A stretch of 64,000 nt of DNA from Candidatus Enterococcus courvalinii (GCF_017315945.1 NZ_JAFLWI010000007.1:62001-126000); one strand, 5' to 3'. Numbered from the stretch's first letter, positions 17,443-26,170 are shown. The notes: a model not told the origin generated them from the sequence alone. Program-made: numbers and translations.

Positions 17443-18387
17443 ATGAATTTTTTTACGAATCCTGCTATTTTATTAAGTGATAAATTACTTGAAATTTTAT
17501 ATATCATCATGGGTCTAGTCTTGGTTTATACAGGGCTACGAAATCTACTTGATAAAACGAATCCGCATCGTTATGGCTCAGCCTTTTTTTGGGCAACATT
17601 AGGTGTCGTGATTGCAGCTGGTCGATGGTTGCCACCGCTAGTAAGTGGTATCTTGATTTTTGCTATGACGATTCCAGCCATTGCAAAAAGAGTCAGCAAA
17701 GGTGACAGTCGCTTGCCTTCAAAAGAATATATGGAAAAAATGTCAAGTAAACTAGGAATGAAAATTTTTATTCCAGCGTTAAGTATTGGGATATTTGCAA
17801 TTTTGTTTGCCTTGTTCACTAAGTTAGGTGCTTTAGTTGGTGTTGGTGTCGGCGTCTTTGCAGCGATGGCAATCTTGATGTTCTTTTCCCGCGACAATCA
17901 GCCTACCACGTTCTTAGATGACGCAGCGGATATGTTAGGAACAGTTGGCCCGTTGAGTATGTTACCAATGCTACTTGCTTCATTAGGGGCGGTGTTTACC
18001 AGTGCAGGAGTAGGAACGGTGATTTCAAATGCTGTTGGTACGATTGTGCCCGAAGGAAACGTGAATATTGGGATTATTATCTATGCAGTGGGAATGGTTG
18101 TCTTCACAGTAATTATGGGGAATGCTTTCGCAGCAATTACCGTGATGACTGTTGGGATTGGTGCACCATTTGTCTTTAGTCAAGGAGCAAATCCAGCGCT
18201 GATTGGAATGGTTGCTTTGACTTGTGGTTTTTGTGGAACGCTCTTGACACCGATGGCTGCAAACTTTAATATTGTTCCAGTCGCTATGTTAGAAATGAAA
18301 GACAAGTATGGCGTAATCAAAAATCAATTATTTATTGCTTTATTTATGTTAGTATTCCAAATTGCTTATATGATTTTATTTAAATAA
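17443..18387 (+). CDS. DUF979 membrane protein, putative transporter half
   Basis: A 314-residue, very hydrophobic protein with about nine segments. It has the family-like motifs DDAADMLGTVGPLSMLPMLL and MGNAFAAITVMTVGIGAPF, and a C-terminal TCGFCGTLLTPMAANFNIVP stretch conserved in DUF979. It directly follows the DUF969 gene (AAGGAG within its last codons) and precedes pcp by 16 bases, so the three genes are one operon. Confidence 0.82.
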   Translation: MNFFTNPAILLSDKLLEILYIIMGLVLVYTGLRNLLDKTNPHRYGSAFFWATLGVVIAAGRWLPPLVSGILIFAMTIPAIAKRVSKGDSRLPSKEYMEKMSSKLGMKIFIPALSIGIFAILFALFTKLGALVGVGVGVFAAMAILMFFSRDNQPTTFLDDAADMLGTVGPLSMLPMLLASLGAVFTSAGVGTVISNAVGTIVPEGNVNIGIIIYAVGMVVFTVIMGNAFAAITVMTVGIGAPFVFSQGANPALIGMVALTCGFCGTLLTPMAANFNIVPVAMLEMKDKYGVIKNQLFIALFMLVFQIAYMILFK

Positions 18388-18403
18388 TTAGGAGGAACAA
18401 AAG

Positions 18404-19048
18404 ATGAAAGTATTAGTAACAGGTTTTGATCCATTTGGCGGCGATAAAGTAAATCCAGCATATGAAGCTGTAAAAAAAATGCCTGCAGAGATTGCAGGAG
18501 CAGAGATTATCAAATTAGAAGTACCAACTGTATTTGGCAAAAGTAGCCAAGTAGTTAGAGAAGCAATTAAAGAACATCAACCAGAAATTGTTATTTGTGT
18601 TGGACAAGCAGGAGGCCGTTCAGCTGTTTCATTTGAACGAGTAGCAATCAATCTAGCAGAAGCGCGTATTCCTGATAATGAAGGAAACCAACCGTTTGAT
18701 ACAGCATTGGAAGAAAATGGACCAGCCGCTTATTTCACTACATTGCCAATCAAAGCAATGACTAAAAATGTTCACGATCACGGACTACCAGCGTATATCT
18801 CTTATACTGCAGGAACGTTTGTCTGCAATGATATCATGTATCGTTTATTACATGTCCTTCATACAGAATTTCCAACAATTCGTGGTGGCTTTATCCATGT
18901 GCCATTTTCACCTGATCAAGTAATTGACCGTCCAGTAGGTACAGCATCTATGTCATTAGATGATATTGCCGATTCATTAACGTATGCAGTTGAAGCTGCA
19001 ATTGAAAATGAGCACGATATTTCTGGTAATGCAGGTACGACTCACTAA
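18404..19048 (+). CDS. pcp: Pyrrolidone-carboxylate peptidase
   Basis: Cytoplasmic cysteine peptidase (C15) that removes N-terminal pyroglutamate from peptides. It has 214 residues. The motif GFDPFGGDKVNPA starts at residue 6. The catalytic triad is visible as Glu in VAINLAEARIPDN with GGRSAVSFERVA, Cys in AGTFVCNDIMY (near residue 142) and His in GFIHVPFSPDQ (near 166). TAGGAGG precedes the ATG. It is the last gene of the DUF969-DUF979-pcp operon, closed by the terminator at 19069. Confidence 0.95.
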   Translation: MKVLVTGFDPFGGDKVNPAYEAVKKMPAEIAGAEIIKLEVPTVFGKSSQVVREAIKEHQPEIVICVGQAGGRSAVSFERVAINLAEARIPDNEGNQPFDTALEENGPAAYFTTLPIKAMTKNVHDHGLPAYISYTAGTFVCNDIMYRLLHVLHTEFPTIRGGFIHVPFSPDQVIDRPVGTASMSLDDIADSLTYAVEAAIENEHDISGNAGTTH

Positions 19049-19068
19049 TATTTAGGAATCAAATAGTA

Positions 19069-19112
19069 GAGGCTGGCAACTAACGAATCGTTAGTTCTCA
19101 GCTTCTTTTTTT
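19069..19112 (+). terminator. Terminator of the pcp operon
   Basis: Long imperfect stem (GAGGCTG...ACTAACG with CGTTAGT...CAGCTTC) followed by about eight T. Confidence 0.82.
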
Positions 19113-19126
19113 AAGGGGGAAACGTT

Positions 19127-20452
19127 ATGGAAGAATGGAAAGCAGTATTTGAAGAATGGTTTCCCAAAGAATTAAACAAAAAAAGTTATCCAATCAAAGT
19201 ATCAAAACAATATACCAGCAATCAACGCTTTGAAATCTATGAACGGTTGACGAAACCACAACGCCAATTAGTTGATCAATATCGTCGCTATTTAATCAAT
19301 TCACGTTTCATGGAAGAAAATTATTTAGCTGCCACAGACTGGGTATTTGCCGACTTTAAAATCAATCCTTTTTTTCGGACTTCCCGAAGACAAGAAAAGT
19401 TGTATTGTGATTGTGGACGAGAATTAAAAGTTCAATACATCGTTAAATCACCAAAAACAGGGAGAATTCTGAAACTAGGAATCAATCACTTTGCCGAGCA
19501 TTTGCACGTTTCACCAACAATTGCGAGTTCAATCCATCAAGGGATGACGAAAGTTGATTTAGCATTGGATGAACTACTGTGGCTAAAACAACAAAATATC
19601 GAATTTCCAGAAGAATTATGGCAAGAATATCTCTTTTCTTTGTATCACAATCGACGAGTGAAGCGTCCGTATTTGCCAGACGTTCATTTGGCTAAACGAG
19701 TAGCGGATTTTCGAGAAGCACAGATGCCTATTTATTTAGCAGACTATCAGGCATTAGAGCATGAAATCAAAAAAATCAGTGAACAGATTGCTGACCAACC
19801 AAAGAAAAGTCGAGCAAAAAAGGAATTATTTGAGGATTTTACAGAAGAGTTAACGAGGAACGTTGAAGAATTTCTGACAAATTACCGTTCATTTTTACGT
19901 AAAGATTGGCAAGCTGTCTTGCGAGATACAAAGGCAAAATTACCAGTCAGTTACTTTGACTCATTGATCGCGGAATTGCGTTCGTTTAATCGAGAACAAC
20001 CAACACATCAGTTAGCTGAAGTGAGGGAGCGTGCACAACAACAGCGTTTTATCCAACCGGCTATTTACACCTTGATTTGGGAAAAGTATGCTTGTTATGG
20101 ATTTACAGAAGGTTTTTTTGATAGTTTGCCGAGGGTGATCCGTAATGGGTTTTTAAAAGCCCTACGTCGAGAATCCTCGAATGACCAATTGCCGACAGCT
20201 AAAGTCAAATCAACTAGTAAAAAGGTAGGTGCACAGGAATGGCAAAGCCTTGCACACTCGCTCCACGACAAAAAAATCGCTGAAGTGCTTGTTGATTTTG
20301 AACAACGAGAGTATGTTTTTTCAGAAGAACAAAAAACAGCGTTAGATTATTATCAAAAACTAGAACATTCTCTTTACTTAGAAAAGCCAGAAGTTAAGTC
20401 ACTATTGAGAGAATTACTACAAAAAAACTACTGTGACAAAAAGTCACAGTAG
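19127..20452 (+). CDS. Unknown 441-residue protein with a CxC/HxxxHxH segment
   Basis: I do not recognise a named family. The protein is soluble, charged and mainly helical. Residues 93-127 look like a small metal-binding unit: C94 and C96 in LYCDCGRELK, then H121, H125 and H127 in NHFAEHLHV. That resembles treble-clef-like modules in firmicute phage and chromosomal proteins of unknown role. A likely coiled-coil region spans about residues 205-265 (EIKKISEQIADQPKKSRAKK onward). AGGGGG precedes the ATG. Its last codons form part of the terminator hairpin at 20421-20459. Confidence 0.7.
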   Translation: MEEWKAVFEEWFPKELNKKSYPIKVSKQYTSNQRFEIYERLTKPQRQLVDQYRRYLINSRFMEENYLAATDWVFADFKINPFFRTSRRQEKLYCDCGRELKVQYIVKSPKTGRILKLGINHFAEHLHVSPTIASSIHQGMTKVDLALDELLWLKQQNIEFPEELWQEYLFSLYHNRRVKRPYLPDVHLAKRVADFREAQMPIYLADYQALEHEIKKISEQIADQPKKSRAKKELFEDFTEELTRNVEEFLTNYRSFLRKDWQAVLRDTKAKLPVSYFDSLIAELRSFNREQPTHQLAEVRERAQQQRFIQPAIYTLIWEKYACYGFTEGFFDSLPRVIRNGFLKALRRESSNDQLPTAKVKSTSKKVGAQEWQSLAHSLHDKKIAEVLVDFEQREYVFSEEQKTALDYYQKLEHSLYLEKPEVKSLLRELLQKNYCDKKSQ

Positions 20453-20459
20453 TTTTTTT
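20421..20459 (+). terminator. Terminator overlapping the end of the coding sequence
   Basis: Perfect 17-bp stem (20421-20437 and 20443-20459) with an AAAAA loop and seven T at the end. The left arm encodes the last residues of the preceding protein. Confidence 0.92.
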
Positions 20460-20474
20460 GTGTGTTTCAAGATG

Positions 20475-20988
20475 TTCTCGGAGCTAACCACTTGGAGCCA
20501 CAACCTGATTCACGGTGTTCCCAAAACAACTCCTTAATATAGCTTGCATTCACATCAAAATATGGAAAGCTATTTTGAGTGACTGCTCGCTATTTAGTCG
20601 GAGTTTAACGTTTTGCGCCACAACCTTTATTCACGGTATTCCCCAAGCAACTTCTTCGATAATAAGTCCACTTTTCATAAAATATGAGAAGCTATTTTTA
20701 GAGAAGCATCCTTATTATTTGAAGCTAACCGCTTGGAGCCACAACCTTTATTCACGGTGTTCCCAAAACAACTCCTTAATACAGCTTGCATTCACATCAA
20801 AATATGGAAAGCTATTTTGAGTGACTGCTCGCTATCTAGTCGGAGTTTAACGTTTTGCGCCACAACCTGATTCACGGTGTTCCCAAAACAACTCCTTAAT
20901 ATAGCTTGCATTCACATCAAAATATGGAAAGCTATTTTGAGTGACTGCTCGCTATCTAGTCGGAGTTTAACGTTTTGCGCCACAACCT
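20475..20988 (-). repeat. Tandem array of the 120-bp 3'-end repeat (four full units)
   Basis: Full units are 20499-20618, 20619-20739, 20740-20860 and 20861-20980, after a truncated piece at 20475-20498. Units 1, 3 and 4 are nearly identical; unit 2 is a different subtype with other stem sequences. On the minus strand the array begins exactly at the pnuC stop: the TAA is followed by GGTTGTGGCGC. Confidence 0.9.
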
Positions 20989-21737
20989 TATGCATGTTGA
21001 TGCGTCTGATAATATTCTTCTTCCATTTTTTGCATTCTTTCACGTTCTTTTTGGTTGTACCAAGGGGAAACTGTGAAGGCCAAAACATCGTTTAGCAAGT
21101 AAACAGAGCTGTTAACAAACATTGCTAGACTTGCAGAACCATGTGTAAACGATACATACCAAAGAACCATTTGAGCTAAACCAGAAGCTAACCACCAATA
21201 GTATTGATTGTTGTACCGCAAGAAGCTAATGATACCAGCTGAAAGACTGATTGAAAAAGCAATTGCATCAATCCAAGGACGAGGATCGTCAGTATAGCGA
21301 CCAATCAAGAAACCTGAAACAAAATAAACAAGAATTGTGCCAATAATTGCGATGAACCAACTTTTACCAGTAAATTTACGAATTTTTGAAGCCATATTGT
21401 GATTCCATTCTTTACTTAATAAAACTGGAATGTCCAAAGTCACCATATAAGCAATCTGTTCACCAATACTTAAATAATTTTTAGCTGAAAAGCCAACAAT
21501 GATGAAACAAATGGCAGATAAAATGCCTAAGATACCATTCACGGATTTCGCAGCGTTGATCGATAGAATACATAAAACACCTAAATTAGTTCCGATAAAG
21601 GCAATAATCGATAGCCAAGTAATAGGGTTATTCACGAGTGTCATGATCTGACAACCCAGACTAAAAAAGAAAAGATAATAATTTTGTTGAGGCCAGCCTT
21701 TTAGCTGGTGAGCTAGAAAATGAAAATATGATTTCAT
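20988..21737 (-). CDS. pnuC: Nicotinamide mononucleotide/riboside transporter PnuC
   Basis: Facilitates entry of nicotinamide riboside (kept inside by phosphorylation) for NAD salvage. It has 249 residues and seven or eight transmembrane segments. PnuC features include TGKSWFIAIIGTILVYF, RYTDDPRPWIDAIAFSIS and the paired-aromatic QYYWWLASGLAQMVLWY motif that lines the substrate site. I set the start at 21737, nine bases after AAAGGAG; the Met at 21761 has no ribosome binding site. An imperfect dyad, TAAACAC..GTGTCTTTA at 21753-21776, lies just upstream and could be a NiaR-like operator (weak). Confidence 0.9.
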   Translation of the reverse strand: MKSYFHFLAHQLKGWPQQNYYLFFFSLGCQIMTLVNNPITWLSIIAFIGTNLGVLCILSINAAKSVNGILGILSAICFIIVGFSAKNYLSIGEQIAYMVTLDIPVLLSKEWNHNMASKIRKFTGKSWFIAIIGTILVYFVSGFLIGRYTDDPRPWIDAIAFSISLSAGIISFLRYNNQYYWWLASGLAQMVLWYVSFTHGSASLAMFVNSSVYLLNDVLAFTVSPWYNQKERERMQKMEEEYYQTHQHA

Positions 21738-21911
21738 GTATAAGAACTCCTTTAAACACAAAATGTAGTGTCTTTAGATTTTTTTACCACAATCTATTGT
21801 ATGCTTTTAAATGATAAAATCTAGTCTTACAATTTAAAAAAATCTATGTTATGATATTTTTATTTCAAATTTCTGAAAAAAACAGAAAACATTTCAAAGT
21901 GTAGTTCAAAC

Positions 21912-21949
21912 AAAAAAGCCATGAGTCAATTACCTGACTCGTGGCTTTT
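21912..21949 (-). terminator. Terminator of the exo/endonuclease-phosphatase gene
   Basis: Stem AAAAGCCACGAGTCA (minus strand) with its partner, one G-U pair, and a six-U tail; it starts one base after the stop codon. Confidence 0.88.
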
Positions 21950-21950
21950 C

Positions 21951-23021
21951 TTATTGAAGTGAGAATGTCATCTGAACTGGATTATGGTCTGAATAAGCAA
22001 ATTGCGTATCAATTACTTGGATATCTTTGACTGAAAGATTATCAGAAACCAAAAATCCATCAATTAATGTGACAAAGGTTTTGTCTGGTTGGTAAGCTTC
22101 ATTTAGATTTCTCACAGAAGGAACTGCTTTTTCGGCTAAATCTTTGCGAACGATGTGCATGCCCTTCGGTAAAAGTTCTTCAGGAAATGCGTGTGTCCAA
22201 CTCAGTTCTTCTTTTGCTTCGCCAAAAGTTTTTTCACTGTCAGGCAGTAGCGTATGATTATAGTCGCCCCCTACAATGATATAATTTTTTTCTGCTTGAT
22301 CTTTTTTCAATTGTGCAGCTAATTTTTTGATTTGTGCTTTTTGGATAGCAGGATCTTTTGTATAGGCCGAAAGATGTAAGTTATAAAGGGAAAGAAATCT
22401 GCCGTTTGCAACAGGAACCTTACTTACTGTAAACGCACGGTCTAAGTCAAAAAATTTATTGAATCCAGTTTCGATTGGTAAAGAATAACGTGTGCTTTCA
22501 GTAATCGTTCCTTTACTAAAAGTGACCAAACCAGATTGTGATTTACCAATTGGTTGCGTGATTGGATAAAAAAGATAAGCCGAGTTATAATTTTGACCAT
22601 AAACAGATGAATAGTCGCTAAAATTTTGTGAAAGTGTGGCAACTTCATCAACGTTATATGAACGAGTTGCCTTCTTGTCAACTTCTTGAAAGAAGGCAAA
22701 GTCTGGTTGTTGTTCTTGGATAACACCCTGAATTTTCTGTAAGTTATGTTGAACATTTTGTTTACTAAATGCTCGTGACTCAGTGCCTCCATCCATGAAA
22801 AAACTATAATCAGGTGGATAGGCAGCGTAACCAATATTATAGGTCATGATTCGATAATCATGAGCTGTCTGGATATCTTTGGCTGAGCTACTTGACTGAA
22901 TGGGAAGTAGCTGATCATCGGCTTCCCGGTGATAACTTAGATACACATAGCTAACATAGCCTGTTATAATAAGTGCAAGAATTGCGAATATTGATAAAAG
23001 TATTTTTAGTAATTTTTTCAT
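21951..23021 (-). CDS. Membrane-anchored endonuclease/exonuclease/phosphatase-fold protein
   Basis: A 356-residue protein with an N-terminal membrane segment (residues 4-27) and an extracytoplasmic EEP domain. The conserved metal-dependent phosphodiesterase motifs are in order: MTYNIG (near 60), FFQEVD (near 115), SLYNLHLS (near 217), VGGDYNH (near 252) and the terminal SDHNPV. Related surface proteins act as nucleases or sphingomyelinases; substrate unknown. GAGGAGGG precedes the ATG. It is a single-gene unit. Confidence 0.82.
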   Translation of the reverse strand: MKKLLKILLSIFAILALIITGYVSYVYLSYHREADDQLLPIQSSSSAKDIQTAHDYRIMTYNIGYAAYPPDYSFFMDGGTESRAFSKQNVQHNLQKIQGVIQEQQPDFAFFQEVDKKATRSYNVDEVATLSQNFSDYSSVYGQNYNSAYLFYPITQPIGKSQSGLVTFSKGTITESTRYSLPIETGFNKFFDLDRAFTVSKVPVANGRFLSLYNLHLSAYTKDPAIQKAQIKKLAAQLKKDQAEKNYIIVGGDYNHTLLPDSEKTFGEAKEELSWTHAFPEELLPKGMHIVRKDLAEKAVPSVRNLNEAYQPDKTFVTLIDGFLVSDNLSVKDIQVIDTQFAYSDHNPVQMTFSLQ

Positions 23022-23165
23022 TTTTCCCTCCTCGAAACATCTATATCTTAGCAGTAATTCAACTAAGAAGCGAGGAGTTTGTGATTATAATAAATGGATG
23101 AAATTATCATGATTCTAACAGTTTTTCTAACAAATTTTTGTTTTAGTTAAGAAAGGAAAAAAATA

Positions 23166-23546
23166 ATGAACTTATCAACTATCCATCACGTAGCAATCAT
23201 TGTTTCTGATTATCAAAAGTCACGAGAGTTTTACGTCGAAAAATTGGGTTTTGAAGTAATTCGCGAAAATTATCGCGCAGACAGAGATGATTACAAACTA
23301 GACTTAAAATTAGGAGAGACTGAGTTGGAAATTTTTGGGATTGCTTCTGCACCAGCAAGACCCAATTATCCAGAAGCATGTGGGTTACGCCATCTAGCTT
23401 TTAAAGTCGATCAGATTGAACAAGTTGTAGCTGAACTTCAGGAAATGGGGATTGAAACAGAACCGCTTAGAACAGATACCTTTACAGGTGAAAAAATGAC
23501 GTTTTTCTTTGATCCAGATGGCTTGCCACTTGAGTTACATGAATAG
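23166..23546 (+). CDS. VOC-family metalloprotein (glyoxalase-like, GloA2 type)
   Basis: A 126-residue vicinal-oxygen-chelate protein. It has two babab halves with metal ligands at H8 in IHHVAIIVSDY, a Glu in LELEIFG-like TELEIFG, His in GLRHLAFKVD and Glu in LPLELHE. The motif SREFYVEKLGFEVI is typical of the GloA2/YaeR group, which is related to lactoylglutathione lyase but of unproven substrate. AAAGGAAAA precedes the ATG. Confidence 0.85.
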   Translation: MNLSTIHHVAIIVSDYQKSREFYVEKLGFEVIRENYRADRDDYKLDLKLGETELEIFGIASAPARPNYPEACGLRHLAFKVDQIEQVVAELQEMGIETEPLRTDTFTGEKMTFFFDPDGLPLELHE

Positions 23547-23640
23547 ATAACAAAACTGTCACTTCTTTTTCACTTGCTTCGATTTTTCCCCAAATAGAGT
23601 CTTGGTATACTGAAAAAAATTGGGGAAAGGGAGTAGGCAA

Positions 23641-24159
23641 ATGAAAAAAATCGTTCTTACTTTGGCTGCCTTAGTGTTCGTTGGTGTTGCGGGTGGAATG
23701 GGCTTGTTAAATGCGACTTTTCAACCAGACGATCTGAGTGAGCAAGATTATCAAATTTCTCTAGAACAAGCCATTTCAATTTTTGAAGAGGAAGTACACA
23801 GTCAGAAAGTAACAAGTATCGGCTTTTTTTTACCTGATGAAGTTAAGAAAACTGCTAGTTCCGCTTATAGTTATTTATTTGTAGACAAAGAGCATGAAGT
23901 TGTTGTCAATCCAACGACAGGAAAAGCAACGATAAGAGCTGTTAGCCAACAAAAAAAACAAAATCAGAAACAATTAGATATAAAAAAACTGCGCAACGCT
24001 AAAAAACCGCAAATGGCTATGAAAGAGGCAATCGCTGTCTCTGGGATGAAACGAGCAAAAGTTCATGCTTGGGAAATTCTCGAAAAAGAAGGAAAGCTTT
24101 ACTACAATATCCATCTTTTAGCTGAGAAAAAAATCCGACAATTTTTAATATCAACATAG
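23641..24159 (+). CDS. Exported PepSY-like protein
   Basis: A 172-residue protein with an N-terminal signal or anchor (residues 1-22, MKKIVLTLAALVFVGVAGG). Two repeated units follow, each beginning with an ISLEQAISIFEEEV / MAMKEAIAVSGM helix, the pattern of PepSY-type domains, which are thought to inhibit peptidases outside the membrane. The start at 23641 has AAAGGGAG upstream. I assign the fold by pattern only. A terminator follows at 24164. Confidence 0.65.
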   Translation: MKKIVLTLAALVFVGVAGGMGLLNATFQPDDLSEQDYQISLEQAISIFEEEVHSQKVTSIGFFLPDEVKKTASSAYSYLFVDKEHEVVVNPTTGKATIRAVSQQKKQNQKQLDIKKLRNAKKPQMAMKEAIAVSGMKRAKVHAWEILEKEGKLYYNIHLLAEKKIRQFLIST

Positions 24160-24163
24160 TTCG

Positions 24164-24193
24164 AAAAGAGAAGGTTATCACTTCTCTTTTTTT
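24164..24193 (+). terminator. Rho-independent terminator
   Basis: Stem AAAAGAGAAG with CTTCTCTTTT, loop of seven bases, T run. Confidence 0.85.
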
Positions 24194-24242
24194 GCATATA
24201 AGAGTAATCTAAAGGTGTGAAAACCGAAAGGAAGTTGAGATT

Positions 24243-24422
24243 ATGGAAAAGATGGTGTGCCCACATTGTGGTAAGAGGTTTGCGTATCATGAAGTTGGAA
24301 ATGTTGTAGAACACGTAGATAAAGAGGTACCAATTGTCTGTCCTTATTGTCGTGAAGAAGCAGCGAAACGCGTCTCTCACGGTTATTTTGTTACCCAAAA
24401 AATTGAAAATTATTTAAAATAA
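24243..24422 (+). CDS. 59-residue zinc-ribbon microprotein
   Basis: A short ORF with AAAGGAAG upstream. It encodes MEKMVCPHCGKRFAYHEVG, then VPIVCPYCREEAAKRVSHGYF and a short tail (the second piece read as VPIVCPYC and REEAAKRVSHGYF). Two CPxC knuckles 27 residues apart (C6/C9 and C33/C36) form a four-Cys zinc ribbon. There is no other domain. It sits between a terminator and a GNAT gene, 60 bases before the latter. Function unknown. Confidence 0.75.
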   Translation: MEKMVCPHCGKRFAYHEVGNVVEHVDKEVPIVCPYCREEAAKRVSHGYFVTQKIENYLK

Positions 24423-24482
24423 CGAATTTTGCACTTTCTTTTTCCAAATGCTACAATGGCAAGAAAAGGAGAGAGAATAACT

Positions 24483-25046
24483 ATGATTCGTTTTGCAAAA
24501 AAAGAAGACGGACCTGAAATTGCACCGTTGATTTTGGTCATTTTGAAAGACATGGAATTACCCTTTGTTCAAACCTTTGGTGAGCAAAAAACAATTGAAG
24601 TTTTAATTGATGCAATTGCTGATCCTAACTATCGTTATAGCTATACTCGTGGGATTGTTGAAGAAATAGATGGCAAAGTGGCAGGTATTGCTTTTGGTTA
24701 CACAGATGAGGAAGAACCTGTTATTGATTTACCATTGGCTGATATTTTAGAAAAACATGGACTTCCACGTGATCAATATTTATTTATAGATAAAGAAACG
24801 CTTCCTAATGAATGGTATCTGGATACGATTTCTGTTTCTGAGAAATTTCGAGGAAAAGGAATTGGCTCTAAGTTGTTAGAAGCATTGCCGATGTTAGCAG
24901 AAAAAGCGGACCGAACAATTATCGGCTTGAGCGTTGATCAACAAAATCCACAAGCAAAAAAATTATATGAACGTCATGGGTTTAAGGTCGTTGAAGAAAC
25001 AGAAATCAGTGGGCATCAATATGAACACATGCAAAAAACAATATAA
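24483..25046 (+). CDS. GNAT-family N-acetyltransferase
   Basis: A 187-residue acetyltransferase. Motif A for acetyl-CoA is EKFRGKGIGSKLLEAL near residue 120, and motif B is NPQAKKLYERHGFKVVEE near 157. I placed the start at 24483, eight bases after AAAGGAGAG, which drops 18 residues of an upstream open frame. The substrate is unknown. It is followed by the strong terminator at 25090. Confidence 0.85.
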   Translation: MIRFAKKEDGPEIAPLILVILKDMELPFVQTFGEQKTIEVLIDAIADPNYRYSYTRGIVEEIDGKVAGIAFGYTDEEEPVIDLPLADILEKHGLPRDQYLFIDKETLPNEWYLDTISVSEKFRGKGIGSKLLEALPMLAEKADRTIIGLSVDQQNPQAKKLYERHGFKVVEETEISGHQYEHMQKTI

Positions 25047-25089
25047 AAGTAATTGATAGATTGACCAAAATTTGATCAATGAAAAATAA

Positions 25090-25129
25090 TTAAACGCCCC
25101 AAAACAGTTGTTTTGGGGCGTTTAATTTT
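25090..25129. terminator. Near-perfect palindromic terminator
   Basis: Arms 25090-25106 and 25109-25125 (TTAAACGCCCCAAAACA and complement). It is GC-rich in the middle, with T and A stretches on the two sides. Confidence 0.88.
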
Positions 25130-25294
25130 GTGGGAATTTAGCTATTCAAATATAACTTAGAATATTGAGTTGATGAATGTTTGCTCAGTTCAGCATAAGT
25201 AAAACACAAAGTACGTACTTGCCTTCGCCGAGGTCTTTTGACTAAGTTTGAAGGTTATTTTTTGTGTTCTTTTTAGTTAATGAGGTTTGCATTG

Positions 25295-26170
25295 TTAGTG
25301 TGATTCACGAATAAAATCATTTTTATAATCTCGGACATATTCTTGAATGGTACGTGGCGGACGATTTAATACTTGTTCAATCGTGTTCGTTATCTTTTTA
25401 GCATTACCTAACTGAGTAATTAGATAAAGCACGACCATAACGTTGACATAGTCTTTTGGTATCCCGCGTTGAATCATCACTCGGCGGAATTTAAGTAAAG
25501 TTGGCTTGCTGTAAGTAATTTTCGTATCCAAGTTCGTTGTCATTACTTCGGCTATCTCGTCATAAGTTAGTGCTTTTGCTCCAGTAAGTTCTAGCTCTTG
25601 ATTCAAGTAAACTGGATTTGTTAAACAGACAGCAGCTACTTCACCAATGTCTCTGGTATCAATAAAACTTGTTTTTGAATGACCAGCTGGAATAAACAAA
25701 TCATGATTGTTCTTGATATCATTTTGATGCGTCGTATTTAAATTTTGCATGAAGAAACTAGGTCGGATAAAAGTATAAGGTATCTTTGCTTCACGGATCA
25801 TTTTTTCAATTTTATGATGAGGAGTCACCGGATTTTTTTCCACACCAATTAAAGAAACGAAAACGATTTGTTCGATATTTTGTTGTTTGGCATAGGTTAA
25901 AAAAGGTGCCATGTCTTCTTTTGGTTTAGATAACTGTGGTGGACGAATAAAGAAGACTTTATTCACGCCTTCAAAAGCTTTAGGGAATGTTTTTGGATCT
26001 AGAAAATCAAATGGAACAAGTGTTAGTTGGTGAAAATGTTGAAATGTTTCTTGAACTTTTGAAACAGTATGCACACCTACCGTGAGTTTTATTTTATCGT
26101 TTTTTGCTAATGTTTCAATCAAAGGGTAGCCAATATTTCCTGTACCACCAATAATAAGTATATGATCCAT
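25295..26170 (-). CDS. NmrA-like NAD(P)-binding oxidoreductase
   Basis: An atypical short-chain dehydrogenase of 291 residues. The dinucleotide loop is GGTGNIGYPLIETL at residues 8-21, with FFIRPPQLSKPKED and YTFIRPSFFMQNL downstream. It resembles NmrA/QOR2/azoreductase-like proteins. Its ATG overlaps the TAA of the MarR gene by one base, so the two form an operon. This pairing suggests an enzyme that handles a quinone or electrophile sensed by the regulator (inference). Confidence 0.83.
   Translation of the reverse strand: MDHILIIGGTGNIGYPLIETLAKNDKIKLTVGVHTVSKVQETFQHFHQLTLVPFDFLDPKTFPKAFEGVNKVFFIRPPQLSKPKEDMAPFLTYAKQQNIEQIVFVSLIGVEKNPVTPHHKIEKMIREAKIPYTFIRPSFFMQNLNTTHQNDIKNNHDLFIPAGHSKTSFIDTRDIGEVAAVCLTNPVYLNQELELTGAKALTYDEIAEVMTTNLDTKITYSKPTLLKFRRVMIQRGIPKDYVNVMVVLYLITQLGNAKKITNTIEQVLNRPPRTIQEYVRDYKNDFIRESH

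Noticed and set aside
20475-20988. CRISPR array
   Set aside because: Units are about 120 bp, directly abutted, self-complementary and without unique spacers; no cas genes are near.
20515-21095. ORFs of 101 and 72 residues starting MFPKQLLNIACIHIKIWK
   Set aside because: They lie wholly in the tandem 120-bp repeats, lack ribosome binding sites, and exist only because the repeat unit lacks stops in one frame.
21753-21776. NiaR operator in front of pnuC
   Set aside because: The dyad TAAACAC/GTGTCTTTA is imperfect and I could not match a consensus, so it is only mentioned under pnuC.
22442-22834. 130-residue ORF on the minus strand
   Set aside because: Shadow of the endonuclease/exonuclease/phosphatase gene in another frame; no start site and poor codon pattern.
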